DNA of 40,812 nucleotides from Ruminococcus_G sp050944415. GTDB lineage: Bacteria > Bacillota > Clostridia > Lachnospirales > Lachnospiraceae. This document shows positions 1 to 8,101 of the stretch, piece after piece; the stretch's first letter is position 1; every line of letters begins with the position of its first letter. A model generated the notes under the pieces. The model was not told the DNA's origin. It saw only the letters and a list, made by a program, of their open reading frames with translations, and did no database searches. The stretch is from positions 1 to 40,812 of the forward strand of contig JBMNRA010000020.1 in the NCBI GenBank assembly GCA_050944415.1, read 5' to 3'. The translations under genes and the position numbers were made by a program.

Positions 1-157
1 GGTCCAAGACAACCTTTGGCTATCTTATCCCTCTTACTGTTGGTTTCGACTATTCGTCTCGAATTTCTTCTCTGTTCGAATTTTCGAGGATTGTGTTTTA
101 CTGTTCAGTTATCAATGTTCTTCCCTGCCGCATCCGTTTTCTCTCATCCGCGACAGC
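1..157 (-). other. probable rRNA operon leader (16S lies beyond the window edge)
   Basis: No protein gene is visible here. Read on the minus strand, the segment follows a very strong promoter and contains AACATTGATAACTGAACAG, which resembles the 'TTGAAAACTGAACA' stretch common in leaders of Firmicute rRNA operons, then several short TTCGA-containing complementary segments. I infer the pre-16S leader, with the 16S gene just left of base 1. The rRNA itself is not in the window, so this is an inference from position and leader character only. Confidence 0.5.
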
Positions 158-163
158 TATAAT

Positions 164-192
164 AGAATAGCACACTCTTTTCTTTTTGTCAA
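164..192 (-). promoter_or_regulatory. strong sigma-A-type promoter, probably for an rRNA operon
   Basis: On the minus strand a perfect -35 TTGACA (192-187) is separated by 17 bases from a -10 TATTCT (169-164). The spacer is purine-rich. It drives transcription leftward into the leader at 1-157. The promoter match is directly visible; the rRNA assignment is inferred. Confidence 0.65.
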
Positions 193-237
193 CATGTTTT
201 TTCAGTTTTTTTTACTTTCGAGTTTTGCATTCTTAAT

Positions 238-271
238 ATAAAAGCCCACCGACCCCTCGGTGGACTTTTAT
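238..271 (-). terminator. intrinsic terminator after cvpA
   Basis: An imperfect inverted repeat (ATAAAAG-C-CCACCGA, loop CCCC, TCGGTGG-A-CTTTTAT) lies just past the cvpA stop codon on the minus strand. The GC-rich inner stem is flanked by A/T arms. The U-run is short, so it may be a moderate terminator. It separates the envelope operon from the rRNA-type promoter. Confidence 0.6.
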
Positions 272-344
272 GATACCATCTCTTCATTTTTATGTCAATC
301 TTTTTTTACATCATCTGACAAATATATCGCTTTTACTTTTCTCT

Positions 345-1073
345 TCATCCCTGAATCACATCCAAAATAACATTCATGAGAAGGTTCCTGTCATACAGAA
401 TTTTTAACAGTTCGTTACCGCTGATCTGGTCCATGACCGCCTGCCCTGCCGGTGTATTACACAGCACCGTAGCTATAATAAAGAAAATCCATATCCACAA
501 CACCGCCTGTACCACTCCCAGAATCATTCCGCCAACGGCGTTGATAAAACTGATCCCCGGAAGTTCTGTAAGGATATCAACTGCATACAAAATCACTTTT
601 ATTATGATAATAGCTAAAACAAACGAAAGGATATATCCAATACCATTAGTAATATAGTAAGCAATATAGCCAGCAATATAATCACCAAAACGCTCTACTC
701 CGAGAATATTGTAAATCTCTGAATTGTTATTTTCCAGCAGAGCATCTTTTACGGACTGCGGCAAAGGCATATTTTCAATAAACTCAATTTGCTGATTCAA
801 CGGCAGTTCCTGATCCGCTTCATCTTCATCCACGGGACGATCCTCTGCTTCATCTCCCCCGGAGACAAGCGCCTCACATCTTTCTTCCACAAACTGATAG
901 ACAGGTGTGCTTTCCCTTAAGAATCTTCCCACGTATGGATTCAGCCAGGCTGCTACCACCATAACCAGTATCAACGAAACCATTGATACTGCCGTTCTCA
1001 CAAATCCCTTCCGGCCCCCTCGGATTACTGACAATACCGTAAATATTAACAGCACCCAAAATAACCAGTTCAT
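345..1073 (-). CDS. CvpA family membrane protein
   Basis: This 242-residue protein has the CvpA (colicin V production) layout: four predicted membrane helices near residues 2-18, 26-45, 143-165 and 183-204, with the family-typical RGGRKGFV at 18-25 right after helix 1. In other bacteria CvpA-like proteins affect envelope stability; no biochemical activity is established. An acidic stretch (residues 66-90, rich in D/E) sits in the long loop between helices 2 and 3, which makes this loop longer than in minimal CvpA proteins. The ATG has a GGAG site 6 bases upstream. The gene lies 19 bp after the DUF5711 gene and is the last gene of a three-gene envelope operon ending in a terminator. Family call is firm; function is not. 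Confidence 0.85.
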   Translation of the reverse strand: MNWLFWVLLIFTVLSVIRGGRKGFVRTAVSMVSLILVMVVAAWLNPYVGRFLRESTPVYQFVEERCEALVSGGDEAEDRPVDEDEADQELPLNQQIEFIENMPLPQSVKDALLENNNSEIYNILGVERFGDYIAGYIAYYITNGIGYILSFVLAIIIIKVILYAVDILTELPGISFINAVGGMILGVVQAVLWIWIFFIIATVLCNTPAGQAVMDQISGNELLKILYDRNLLMNVILDVIQG

Positions 1074-1092
1074 AATTCGCTCCTCTGTCAGA

Positions 1093-2328
1093 TCAAGATA
1101 ACTTTATTGTCTTTATTCCGCTGTCCACAACCACCTGATAGCGATTGCCTGCTATTTTAAACACATCATGGATCCTGCCTTCATCCAGATTGCCGTTGAA
1201 CTTTTCATGCCCCTTCAGACTGAAAATACACATCTGGGTATCATTATTCATAACAATCTGATTTCCGCTGATTTTAATGGACGAATACTCTATGCCAAAA
1301 TTTTCTTCAAAAACAAGATTCCCGTCTGTGTCATACAGTACCAGCGTATATTTTCCATCATCCTCGCCGCTTTGGAAAACCATTCCGACATAGTTTTCAT
1401 TATAGAAAGTACTGATAATTTCCTGTTCAACAATAACCTCACAGCTTACTTCCGGAATCTGTCTTCCCGTATATATGACAAATCCGTCATCTCGAAAGGC
1501 TACCGATTTTCCTTCTGCCAGATACTGTACCTGGGGCGTCACGATGCCTTCATAGGTATATCCGCTAACAATATTATCCATCTGATTCTGGCCCGTATTG
1601 CCAAAATTGTAAAATGCCACGTAGCTGGTAGTTTTATTGTCTTCAATATACAGATAAGAAACCATGATCAGCAGACCGTCCGGCGACACTGCCAGATCCA
1701 CAGGATATCCCGGACTGTCCACCCGCGTTCTGCCCGTGGCAATCTGTTCACCTGTAGTTGAATAAAAATTGATCCAGGTATCTTCTCCGCCTTCCAGAAT
1801 AGCCGCAACCACTCCCTGAGACGCTACTCTGGCTTTCAGGATAGGCATATCTGTACTGATCTGTCCGATTTTTCCGCTCTCGTTCATTACCACCATATCT
1901 GTGCCGTCTTCATCATACACCACAGCAGTGGAATCGCAGACATCCGCCACAGGATTTGTCATTTCATAACTTTGATTCCAGAGACTTTTTCCACTCTCGC
2001 TCAACAAAGATGCGCTTTCACCAGTAAATTTCAGGAGATAATTCCCCATCTGCACATAGCTGGAAGACATAGTATCCTCCTGAGTACTGGAGGACAGCAC
2101 TTTATAATCATTAAATTTCCAACGTTCTATCACAGTTTTTACAATCAGCGCAGCAGCAACTACAATGACAGCTATAATCGCTATTCGAATCAGCAGCCGC
2201 TTCCGATGCCTCATCAGTCTCCTCTTATAGGACGCCATTTCGTTGCTGTCCGCCGGAATTTCTTTTTTCTTTCTCCCCCGTTTTATGCGCTGCAGCATTT
2301 TTTTCAGCTTGTTTTTCAATACTCCCAT
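1093..2328 (-). CDS. DUF5711 family membrane-anchored protein
   Basis: The protein (411 residues from the chosen start) has a very basic cytoplasmic N-terminus (K/R-rich, residues 4-46), one membrane helix at about 45-63, and a long extracellular part rich in short beta-strands, with segments such as GEDTWINFYS and SPDGLLIMVSYLYIED that suggest a WD40-like propeller. This matches my recollection of DUF5711, common in Lachnospiraceae and of unknown role. The frame stays open to 2415 and would overlap the gene before it, but the ATG at 2328 has an AAAGGG site 9-10 bases upstream, so I take that start. It lies 58 bp downstream of the LysM gene and 19 bp upstream of cvpA, suggesting one envelope operon. 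Function is unknown. Confidence 0.75.
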   Translation of the reverse strand: MGVLKNKLKKMLQRIKRGRKKKEIPADSNEMASYKRRLMRHRKRLLIRIAIIAVIVVAAALIVKTVIERWKFNDYKVLSSSTQEDTMSSSYVQMGNYLLKFTGESASLLSESGKSLWNQSYEMTNPVADVCDSTAVVYDEDGTDMVVMNESGKIGQISTDMPILKARVASQGVVAAILEGGEDTWINFYSTTGEQIATGRTRVDSPGYPVDLAVSPDGLLIMVSYLYIEDNKTTSYVAFYNFGNTGQNQMDNIVSGYTYEGIVTPQVQYLAEGKSVAFRDDGFVIYTGRQIPEVSCEVIVEQEIISTFYNENYVGMVFQSGEDDGKYTLVLYDTDGNLVFEENFGIEYSSIKISGNQIVMNNDTQMCIFSLKGHEKFNGNLDEGRIHDVFKIAGNRYQVVVDSGIKTIKLS

Positions 2329-2386
2329 GTTACTTTTTCCCTTTATCTTGTGTTTTCCGTTACTTTTTAGATTATAGCACACTCTT

Positions 2387-3604
2387 TTACGGTAGTAAAA
2401 TAATTTGTCCGGCATAAATTAAATCTTCCGAAGTAAGGTTGTTGATTTCACATATCTCCTGCACCTCCTGAATTCCTCCATAATACATCTCACTTATCTT
2501 AGTAAGCGTATCCCCTTTTTTTACTACGTATCTTTCATAGGATCCGGTCGTTGTCTCCTGATTCTCCTCCGGGGTCGGTTCGGCAGCCGTACTGTCTTCC
2601 GCACTTTGGTTCTCAGCGGCCGTCTCATTTTCTTCATCCATAGGCGTCTCTCCGTCCGCTTCCTCATCTGAAACTTCAGAAGGCTCCTCCGTAATTTCAG
2701 CGGAAAAATCTTCCTTCGCTCCGGAAGGCTGTTTGGAAGGCTGTGCTTCCTCCTGCATGCTTTCTCCTTCCGCTCCATTATCATCCATTTCCAGAATATC
2801 ATTCTGAGCAGTCTGTTCCACTGCTTCATTTTCATTCTTTCTCTGGTTCAGAAATGTAAAGCCGACCACAAGCAGGGCTGCTGCTGCACAAACTCCTGTA
2901 ACATATGTTTTGTTTCCTTTGTTCTTTTTCCCTTTCTCCTTTTTCCCCGCCACAATTTTCCGGAAATCAACCACCGCCCGATCCGTTACATTCTCTTTGT
3001 TTTCTATGGATGCATTCCCGTTCCTATCAATCATATATGCCTGCATCGGTTCGTTTTTTTCATAATAAATATAGTATCCGTTCTGTCTTTTCAGTTTGCC
3101 GTTCTCGAAAACAAAGAAAGCCTCATCCCTTTCCACAGGCTCCATGGCAAATAAAATCTTCTGATTTCCGGCAAAATGATTCAGATGAGTTTTCAGTATC
3201 ACATCTGTAATTTCCATATCAAATCCAGGCAGAGAAAGACTCCATCCTATAATTTCCTGATCCGGAAAATACTTTTCCATATCTTTGTGTACCTGATCCC
3301 ATTGGGCGTCTTTAAAATCCATATGTTCCTGAGCCAGCTCAGCACACTCTACTTCAAGTGCGCTTTTAACAAAAATGTAGGACACCGGCTCTTCCCATTT
3401 TATCTCTCCCAGCAAAACAGCCGCGCGCCCTTTCTCAGGATCTGAAGCCGAAAGTCTTTTCAGATAGGTATATGCATAGTCCTCAAGATAAATTTTCAGA
3501 TTGGATCTGCTTTCCCCAATCTGACGTATATTGTTAGGCAGATTAACTTTTCCGTTCTCCGTTGTACTCCCCTGATTCATCTCGTTATAAATAATCTCGA
3601 TCAT
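2387..3604 (-). CDS. LysM protein with N-terminal degenerate MPN/JAMM-like domain
   Basis: A 405-residue single-pass protein. Residues about 35-190 look like an MPN (JAB/JAMM) fold: AAVLLGEI (61-68), then a helix and GWSLSLPGF (120-128), which aligns with the JAMM signature GWYHSHPGF followed by S-x2-D. Both zinc-binding histidines are replaced (S and L), so it should not bind zinc. A basic stretch (220-232) precedes a membrane helix (233-252). Outside lies an acidic, proline-rich linker (about 255-355), then a C-terminal LysM domain (YVVKKGDTLTKISEMYYG) that should bind peptidoglycan. It is the first gene of the operon with DUF5711 and cvpA. LysM and the membrane helix are clear; the MPN assignment is from motif reading and needs a profile search. 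Confidence 0.8.
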   Translation of the reverse strand: MIEIIYNEMNQGSTTENGKVNLPNNIRQIGESRSNLKIYLEDYAYTYLKRLSASDPEKGRAAVLLGEIKWEEPVSYIFVKSALEVECAELAQEHMDFKDAQWDQVHKDMEKYFPDQEIIGWSLSLPGFDMEITDVILKTHLNHFAGNQKILFAMEPVERDEAFFVFENGKLKRQNGYYIYYEKNEPMQAYMIDRNGNASIENKENVTDRAVVDFRKIVAGKKEKGKKNKGNKTYVTGVCAAAALLVVGFTFLNQRKNENEAVEQTAQNDILEMDDNGAEGESMQEEAQPSKQPSGAKEDFSAEITEEPSEVSDEEADGETPMDEENETAAENQSAEDSTAAEPTPEENQETTTGSYERYVVKKGDTLTKISEMYYGGIQEVQEICEINNLTSEDLIYAGQIILLP

Positions 3605-3607
3605 AAT

Positions 3608-3625
3608 TAATCACCCCTTCGGGGT
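3608..3625 (-). promoter_or_regulatory. ribosome binding site inside a small hairpin
   Basis: Upstream of the LysM gene start the minus strand reads ACCCC-GAA-GGGGT followed by GATTAATT and ATG. The AAGGGG part is the ribosome binding site and is also the 3' arm of a 5-bp hairpin, so it could be partly masked in the mRNA. The short stem may simply be weak. Confidence 0.4.
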
Positions 3626-3786
3626 AAACAATATCACGGGAAAACTGCAAATTTTATCATTTTCAGGATTGAATCCCCGGAAAGTTTGCGACACATTTCG
3701 CATACGGTTTTTTTACAGTCACCATGTATGATTCCGGATGAATTTGAATATTCTATAAATATGAAACAAGAAAGGACAAATCTGCC

Positions 3787-4350
3787 ATGTTTAATTCCAA
3801 ACTTCCAACTGTGTTTTATATCAACAGCAAAAAATATTCCGCCAGCAGCGAACTGTCATATCTGTTAAAAGACGCTGTTGCCCACATTAAATCCGAGTGG
3901 AAGGAACTGGTATTTTTATGCATCGGCAGCGACCGCATCACAGGAGACAGCCTGGGCCCGCTGGTCGGACATCTGCTTTCCCAATACAGCTGGCCCCATA
4001 TTCACGTTTACGGAACACTGAAGGACCCGGTACACGCACTTAACCTGGAAGAAACTACCGAGCAGATAAAAACGAGACATCCTCTTGCTCTTATTGTAGC
4101 AATAGATGCCTCGTTAGGTTCCAAAAAACATATTGGCTTTATCACTTTGGGCGTGGGATCTCTGCGCCCTGGTCTGGGAGTAAACAAAGATCTCCCCCAT
4201 GTAGGAGATATTTTTATCACAGGTATCATCAATGTATCCGGTACCTTTGAACATTTTCTGCTGCAGACAACACGGCTGTCCACCGTAATCGAAATGGCCA
4301 ATTCCATCGCTCAGGGAATTTTAAGCGCCATCGATTCTTCCTACAACTGA
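3787..4350 (+). CDS. yyaC: spore protease YyaC
   Basis: This 187-residue protein matches the YyaC family, sporulation proteins related in fold to the germination protease GPR and hydrogenase-maturation proteases. Visible signatures are IGSDRITGDSLGPLVG (46-61), GTLKDPVHALNLEE (76-89) and VAIDASLG (104-111), and the length is normal for the family. The ATG follows an AAAGGA site. The upstream segment holds GTATG, then 18 bases, then TATTCTA, a weak resemblance to forespore sigma-F/G promoters; that is only a suggestion. The gene converges on recR and their 3' ends overlap by 10 bp. The family call is firm. The precise substrate is not known. Confidence 0.85.
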   Translation: MFNSKLPTVFYINSKKYSASSELSYLLKDAVAHIKSEWKELVFLCIGSDRITGDSLGPLVGHLLSQYSWPHIHVYGTLKDPVHALNLEETTEQIKTRHPLALIVAIDASLGSKKHIGFITLGVGSLRPGLGVNKDLPHVGDIFITGIINVSGTFEHFLLQTTRLSTVIEMANSIAQGILSAIDSSYN

Positions 4351-4937
4351 GTTCTTCCCTCCAGAGCACGGAGCAAAGTTACCTCATCGATGTATTCCAG
4401 ATCCCCTCCCACCGGCACGCCGCTGGCAATTCTGCTCACTTTAATGCCCGTGGGTTTTATCAGTTTACTGATATACATAGCTGTGGTTTCTCCTTCCAGG
4501 CTGGAATTGGTAGCTATGATCACCTCTTCCACATCCCCCTGGAGCCGGTGCATCAGTTCTTTCAATTTGATATCATTAGGACCGATCCCCAGCATCGGCG
4601 AGATAGCGCCGTGCAGCACATGATAAACTCCCTCATACTTTCCGGTTTTCTCATAGGCGGCCAGATCTCTGGAATTTTCCACAACCATAATCTCTTTATG
4701 ATTCCGTTTCGGATTGCGGCAGATCGGACAGGTTTCTTCATCCGTCAGCGTAAAACATTCCTTACAATAGCAGACGTTATCTCTGGCATCTGTAATCGCC
4801 GATGCCAGCTGTTCCACCTGCTCTTTCGGCATATTCATAATATGAAAAGCCAGCCTTCCTGCTGACTTTGCACCAATTCCCGGTAAACGGGACAGCTGTT
4901 CAATTAAATGGTTAATATGTCCACTGTAATATTCCAT
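4341..4937 (-). CDS. recR: recombination mediator protein RecR
   Basis: RecR works with RecO (and RecF) to load RecA on single-stranded gaps. The 198-residue sequence has every expected part: helix-hairpin-helix LPGIGAKSAGRLA (18-30), a four-cysteine zinc finger (C58, C61, C70, C73), and a Toprim domain with VVENSRDL (85-92) and ATNSSLEGE (142-150). The C-terminal SGVPVGGDLEYIDEVTL is also typical. The start codon lies 2 bp after the ebfC stop, so translation is probably coupled. It is the last gene of the pfk-dnaX-ebfC-recR set, an order (dnaX-ebfC-recR) widely conserved in bacteria. Its stop region overlaps that of convergent yyaC. Confidence 0.97.
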   Translation of the reverse strand: MEYYSGHINHLIEQLSRLPGIGAKSAGRLAFHIMNMPKEQVEQLASAITDARDNVCYCKECFTLTDEETCPICRNPKRNHKEIMVVENSRDLAAYEKTGKYEGVYHVLHGAISPMLGIGPNDIKLKELMHRLQGDVEEVIIATNSSLEGETTAMYISKLIKPTGIKVSRIASGVPVGGDLEYIDEVTLLRALEGRTQL

Positions 4938-4939
4938 AA

Positions 4940-5290
4940 TCAGAAGGGAAAGCCTCCGCCCAGGCCGCCTGTCAGCTTGGACATCACAGCCGCTGTATCT
5001 TCTTCCATTTTTCTCAGTGCTTCATTGGCAGCCGCCATAATCATATCCTCCAGCATTTCCACATCGTCCGGATCCACTGCTTCTTCCGCAAGTTTCACTT
5101 TCACTACTTCTTTTTTCCCGGAAACAGTAATTTCCACCGCGCCTCCGCCTGCTGAGGCCGTATATTCCTTTTCCTCCAGCGCTTTCTGGCTTTCCTCCAT
5201 CTGCTTTTGCATTTTCTGCGCCTGCTTCATCAGATTATTCATGTTTCCAGGCATACCCATTCCACCCGGAAATCCTCCACGCTTTGCCAT
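4940..5290 (-). CDS. ebfC: YbaB/EbfC family nucleoid-associated protein
   Basis: A 116-residue member of the YbaB/EbfC family, small dimeric DNA-binding proteins. The N-terminus is glycine- and methionine-rich (GGFPGGMGMPGNMNNLMKQ), followed by a long helix (residues 18-42) and the conserved beta-sheet core with GGGAVEITVSGKKEVVKVKL and the 'DPDDVEMLEDMIMAAANEA' helix. The C-terminus ends in the usual glycine-rich tail. AGGAGG lies 8 bases before the ATG. The gene sits 20 bp after dnaX and 2 bp before recR, as in many bacteria, which supports a role alongside replication and repair, although the exact function in Clostridia is not established. Confidence 0.95.
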   Translation of the reverse strand: MAKRGGFPGGMGMPGNMNNLMKQAQKMQKQMEESQKALEEKEYTASAGGGAVEITVSGKKEVVKVKLAEEAVDPDDVEMLEDMIMAAANEALRKMEEDTAAVMSKLTGGLGGGFPF

Positions 5291-5310
5291 TTTCCTAACC
5301 TCCTGAAATT

Positions 5311-6885
5311 TTAAGCTTCAATGTCAATATCCATTTGAATCTTGTCTTTTAATATATCATCAATTGATATTTCTGCCAAGCCCCCAGAATTCTGTGAATC
5401 AGCCAGTACAAATTCAACTTCCACATACTTGCCGATCTGATTCTCAATAATCTCCTCCAGCTGCCTTTTTGCCTCCTGATTCCCCAGATAATGTTCCGCC
5501 AGATTATTAGAAAATTCCACATATAGTCTGGCCTGGTCTGTTGAACCGTCGTATTTGGGCACAGCTCCCTGAAGGAAACTGCGAAACATCCCATCCGTCT
5601 GTCCCACTATTATTTTCCACTCTTTTTTTACCCTCTGCAGGTCTTCCGGGGCCGCTTTCAGCGGTTTTGGCTTTTCCACAGAAACAGCCGGCGTTTTCTG
5701 CACGGATACTTCCCGGGCAGGCGCCGGTACGCCTTCCTCCATTCGTTCCTCCAGTATTCTGATTCGATCCAGTACAGAATCCAGATTGGTTTCCATGGAA
5801 GGTCTGCACAGTTTTATCAGCGCAATCTCTACCAGTACACGTTTTTGTGAAGCATATCTTAACTGATTGGAAAGATCTGAAAAAATACGGATATACCTCA
5901 TCAATGTTTCCGTTTCTATCATTTCGCTCTCTTCCATCAAAATCTTCATATTTTCCCGGGACAGATCCAGAAGCTCTCCAGAATCAGGAGAAGACTTTAT
6001 CAGAAGCAGATTTCTCATATACCAGGTAAAATCCGTTACAAACTGCCCCATTTCCTTGCCCTGAAGCACCAGTTCTTCCAGAAGATGAATAACTGCAGCC
6101 ACATTCCCGCCTATCACCTGACGCAGCATCTGGCTGAAAATTTCTGTATCTACCGTCCCCAGCACATCCAGTACATTTTCATACGTCAGAGTCTGTCCCA
6201 GATAAAATGCAATGCACTGATCCAGAAGGCTGAGGGCATCTCTTAAAGATCCGTCTGCCGATTTCGCAATATAGCGGATCGCTTTTTCTTCTGCTTGAAT
6301 ATTCTCTTTTTTCATCAATTCTCTCAGACGGTCTGAAATTGTGTCAATGGTAATCCTCCTGAAATCATACCGCTGACACCTGGAAAGAATAGTTATGGGA
6401 ATCTTGTGAGCTTCCGTTGTCGCCAGTATAAATATTACATAAGAAGGAGGTTCTTCCAATGTTTTCAACAATGCGTTAAATGCACCCGTTGACAACATAT
6501 GAACCTCGTCAATAATATACACCTTATACTTTCCCTGAGTGGGCCTGTATGCCACTTCCTCTCTGATCTCTCTGATATTATCCACGCCATTGTTGGATGC
6601 CGCATCAATTTCAATCACATTCATGGAAGTTCCATCCTGAATACTTCTGCATGCGGCACAGCTGTTGCAGGGATTCCCGTCTACAGGGTGTTCACAATTT
6701 ACTGTCTTTGCAAAAATCTTTGCAACGGTTGTTTTCCCGGTTCCACGCGTACCGCAAAAAAGGTACGCGTGGCCGATCCTGTCAGCTTTAATCTGATTTT
6801 TTAACGTTGTCACAATATGCTCCTGACCTTTTACATCCTCAAAGGTATCAGGCCGGAACTTTCGGTACAGCGCTGTATAACCCAT
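5311..6885 (-). CDS. dnaX: DNA polymerase III subunits gamma/tau
   Basis: DnaX is the clamp-loader ATPase of the replicative polymerase. In this 524-residue protein I see Walker A GTRGTGKT (45-52), a zinc site (C64, C73, C76, C79), Walker B-type IIDEVHML (124-131), sensor ATTE (155-158) and the arginine finger in SRCQRYDF (168-175). Domain III follows, then a proline/alanine linker (about 395-415) and a C-terminal tau-type region. At 5623-5629 the coding strand has seven A residues read as GTA AAA AAA, a possible slippage site (see findings). The gene begins 18 bp after the phosphofructokinase gene and is followed 20 bp later by ebfC, so the four genes probably share the promoter at 8017-8045. 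Confidence 0.97.
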   Translation of the reverse strand: MGYTALYRKFRPDTFEDVKGQEHIVTTLKNQIKADRIGHAYLFCGTRGTGKTTVAKIFAKTVNCEHPVDGNPCNSCAACRSIQDGTSMNVIEIDAASNNGVDNIREIREEVAYRPTQGKYKVYIIDEVHMLSTGAFNALLKTLEEPPSYVIFILATTEAHKIPITILSRCQRYDFRRITIDTISDRLRELMKKENIQAEEKAIRYIAKSADGSLRDALSLLDQCIAFYLGQTLTYENVLDVLGTVDTEIFSQMLRQVIGGNVAAVIHLLEELVLQGKEMGQFVTDFTWYMRNLLLIKSSPDSGELLDLSRENMKILMEESEMIETETLMRYIRIFSDLSNQLRYASQKRVLVEIALIKLCRPSMETNLDSVLDRIRILEERMEEGVPAPAREVSVQKTPAVSVEKPKPLKAAPEDLQRVKKEWKIIVGQTDGMFRSFLQGAVPKYDGSTDQARLYVEFSNNLAEHYLGNQEAKRQLEEIIENQIGKYVEVEFVLADSQNSGGLAEISIDDILKDKIQMDIDIEA

Positions 6886-6903
6886 TTAAAATGCCTCTTT
6901 CTC

Positions 6904-7977
6904 TTAATCTCCGAAACTGATGCCGATGCGTTTTGCTTCCTGAACCTCCTGGCAGTCCGGCGGCACCGTCTTCAGTTTTCCCGCGCTTTCTTCCAATGGA
7001 ACCTTTTTAATCTTTCCATTAACAATAGCTACCATATAGCCATATTTTTCATCCATGATCATCTGCGCACAGGCCGATCCCAGTCTCGTGGAAAGAACCC
7101 GGTCATAGGGACAGGGACTTCCTCCCCTCTGGGTATGACCTGGCACTGTAATTCTGATTTCCAGTCCCGTCAGCCTCTGGATCTCAGCAGCCAGTTCATA
7201 TGAAACGGATGGATGAGGACGTTCTTCCATCTTTTTCTTGTATTCTTTCTTGCTGAGAGCAGCATCCTCCTTGGAAATAGCCCCCTCTGCCACTGCCAGT
7301 ATGGTAAATCCTTTGCCTGCTTTGGATCTGGCCTGAATGGCTTCTATAACTTTATTAATATCATAAGGAATCTCCGGAATCAGAATAATATCAGCACCTC
7401 CCGCAATTCCCGCATACAAAGGCAGCCATCCGACCTTATGTCCCATAATCTCTACGATAAAAACACGATTGTGGGAAGCAGCTGTGGTATGAATACAGTC
7501 AATAGCTTCCGTGGCAATATTTACCGCACTGTAAAATCCGAAGGTCATATCTGTTCCCCAGATATCATTATCAATGGTTTTAGGCAGATGAAGAATATTC
7601 AACCCCTCTTCTCTCAAAAGGTTTGCCGTTTTCTGCGTTCCATTTCCGCCCAGAATTACCAGGCAGTCCAGTCTCAGTTTATAATATGTCTGCTTCATCG
7701 CTTCCACTTTATTCAAACCGTTTTTATCCGGTTCTCTCATCAACTTAAAGGGCTGCCGTGAAGTTCCGATAATCGTACCGCCTTTTGTCAGAATACCAGA
7801 AAAATCCTGAGCTGTAAGAAGACGGTAATCGCCGTAGATCAAACCTTTGTAACCATTCATAAATCCATATACTTCCAGTTTGTCTACGTTGGCAGCCAGA
7901 CCTTTTACCACACCTCTCATGGTTGCATTTAATGCCTGGCAGTCCCCGCCGCTGGTTAATAATCCGATGCGTATCAT
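6904..7977 (-). CDS. pfkA: 6-phosphofructokinase (PfkA family)
   Basis: The enzyme phosphorylates fructose 6-phosphate in glycolysis. It is 357 residues, somewhat longer than E. coli PfkA (320). Conserved elements are the N-terminal SGGDCQALN (9-17), the phosphoryl-donor loop GGNGTQKT (110-117), PKTIDND (132-138) and MGHKVGWLPLYAG (178-190). Two donor-site positions differ from classical ATP enzymes: the usual GGDGS is GGNGT (Mg-binding Asp replaced by Asn), and PGTIDND is PKTIDND, where lysine is usual in pyrophosphate-dependent enzymes. The donor (ATP or PPi) therefore cannot be settled by eye. It is the first gene of an operon running into dnaX, an unusual place for a glycolytic gene. Confidence 0.92.
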   Translation of the reverse strand: MIRIGLLTSGGDCQALNATMRGVVKGLAANVDKLEVYGFMNGYKGLIYGDYRLLTAQDFSGILTKGGTIIGTSRQPFKLMREPDKNGLNKVEAMKQTYYKLRLDCLVILGGNGTQKTANLLREEGLNILHLPKTIDNDIWGTDMTFGFYSAVNIATEAIDCIHTTAASHNRVFIVEIMGHKVGWLPLYAGIAGGADIILIPEIPYDINKVIEAIQARSKAGKGFTILAVAEGAISKEDAALSKKEYKKKMEERPHPSVSYELAAEIQRLTGLEIRITVPGHTQRGGSPCPYDRVLSTRLGSACAQMIMDEKYGYMVAIVNGKIKKVPLEESAGKLKTVPPDCQEVQEAKRIGISFGD

Positions 7978-8016
7978 TATTATTCACCCCATCCTTAATA
8001 TTGTTTTAATACAGAC

Positions 8017-8045
8017 ATTATATATTATTTTTCAGGTACTGTCCA
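8017..8045 (-). promoter_or_regulatory. promoter of the pfkA-dnaX-ebfC-recR operon
   Basis: On the minus strand TGGACA (8045-8040) and TATAAT (8022-8017) are separated by exactly 17 bases. It lies about 40 bp upstream of the pfkA start and back to back with the SRP RNA promoter, whose -35 begins 22 bp away in the opposite direction. Confidence 0.7.
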
Positions 8046-8066
8046 CACAAAGAACTTTTCCATCTA

Positions 8067-8095
8067 TTGACTTTTTCGCGAAAACAAGCTATACT
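8067..8095 (+). promoter_or_regulatory. promoter of the SRP RNA gene
   Basis: TTGACT (8067-8072), a 17-base spacer and TATACT (8090-8095), six bases before the 5' end of the SRP RNA at 8102. The match and spacing are near consensus, as expected for an abundant stable RNA. Confidence 0.8.
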
Positions 8096-8101
8096 TAAAG
8101 T

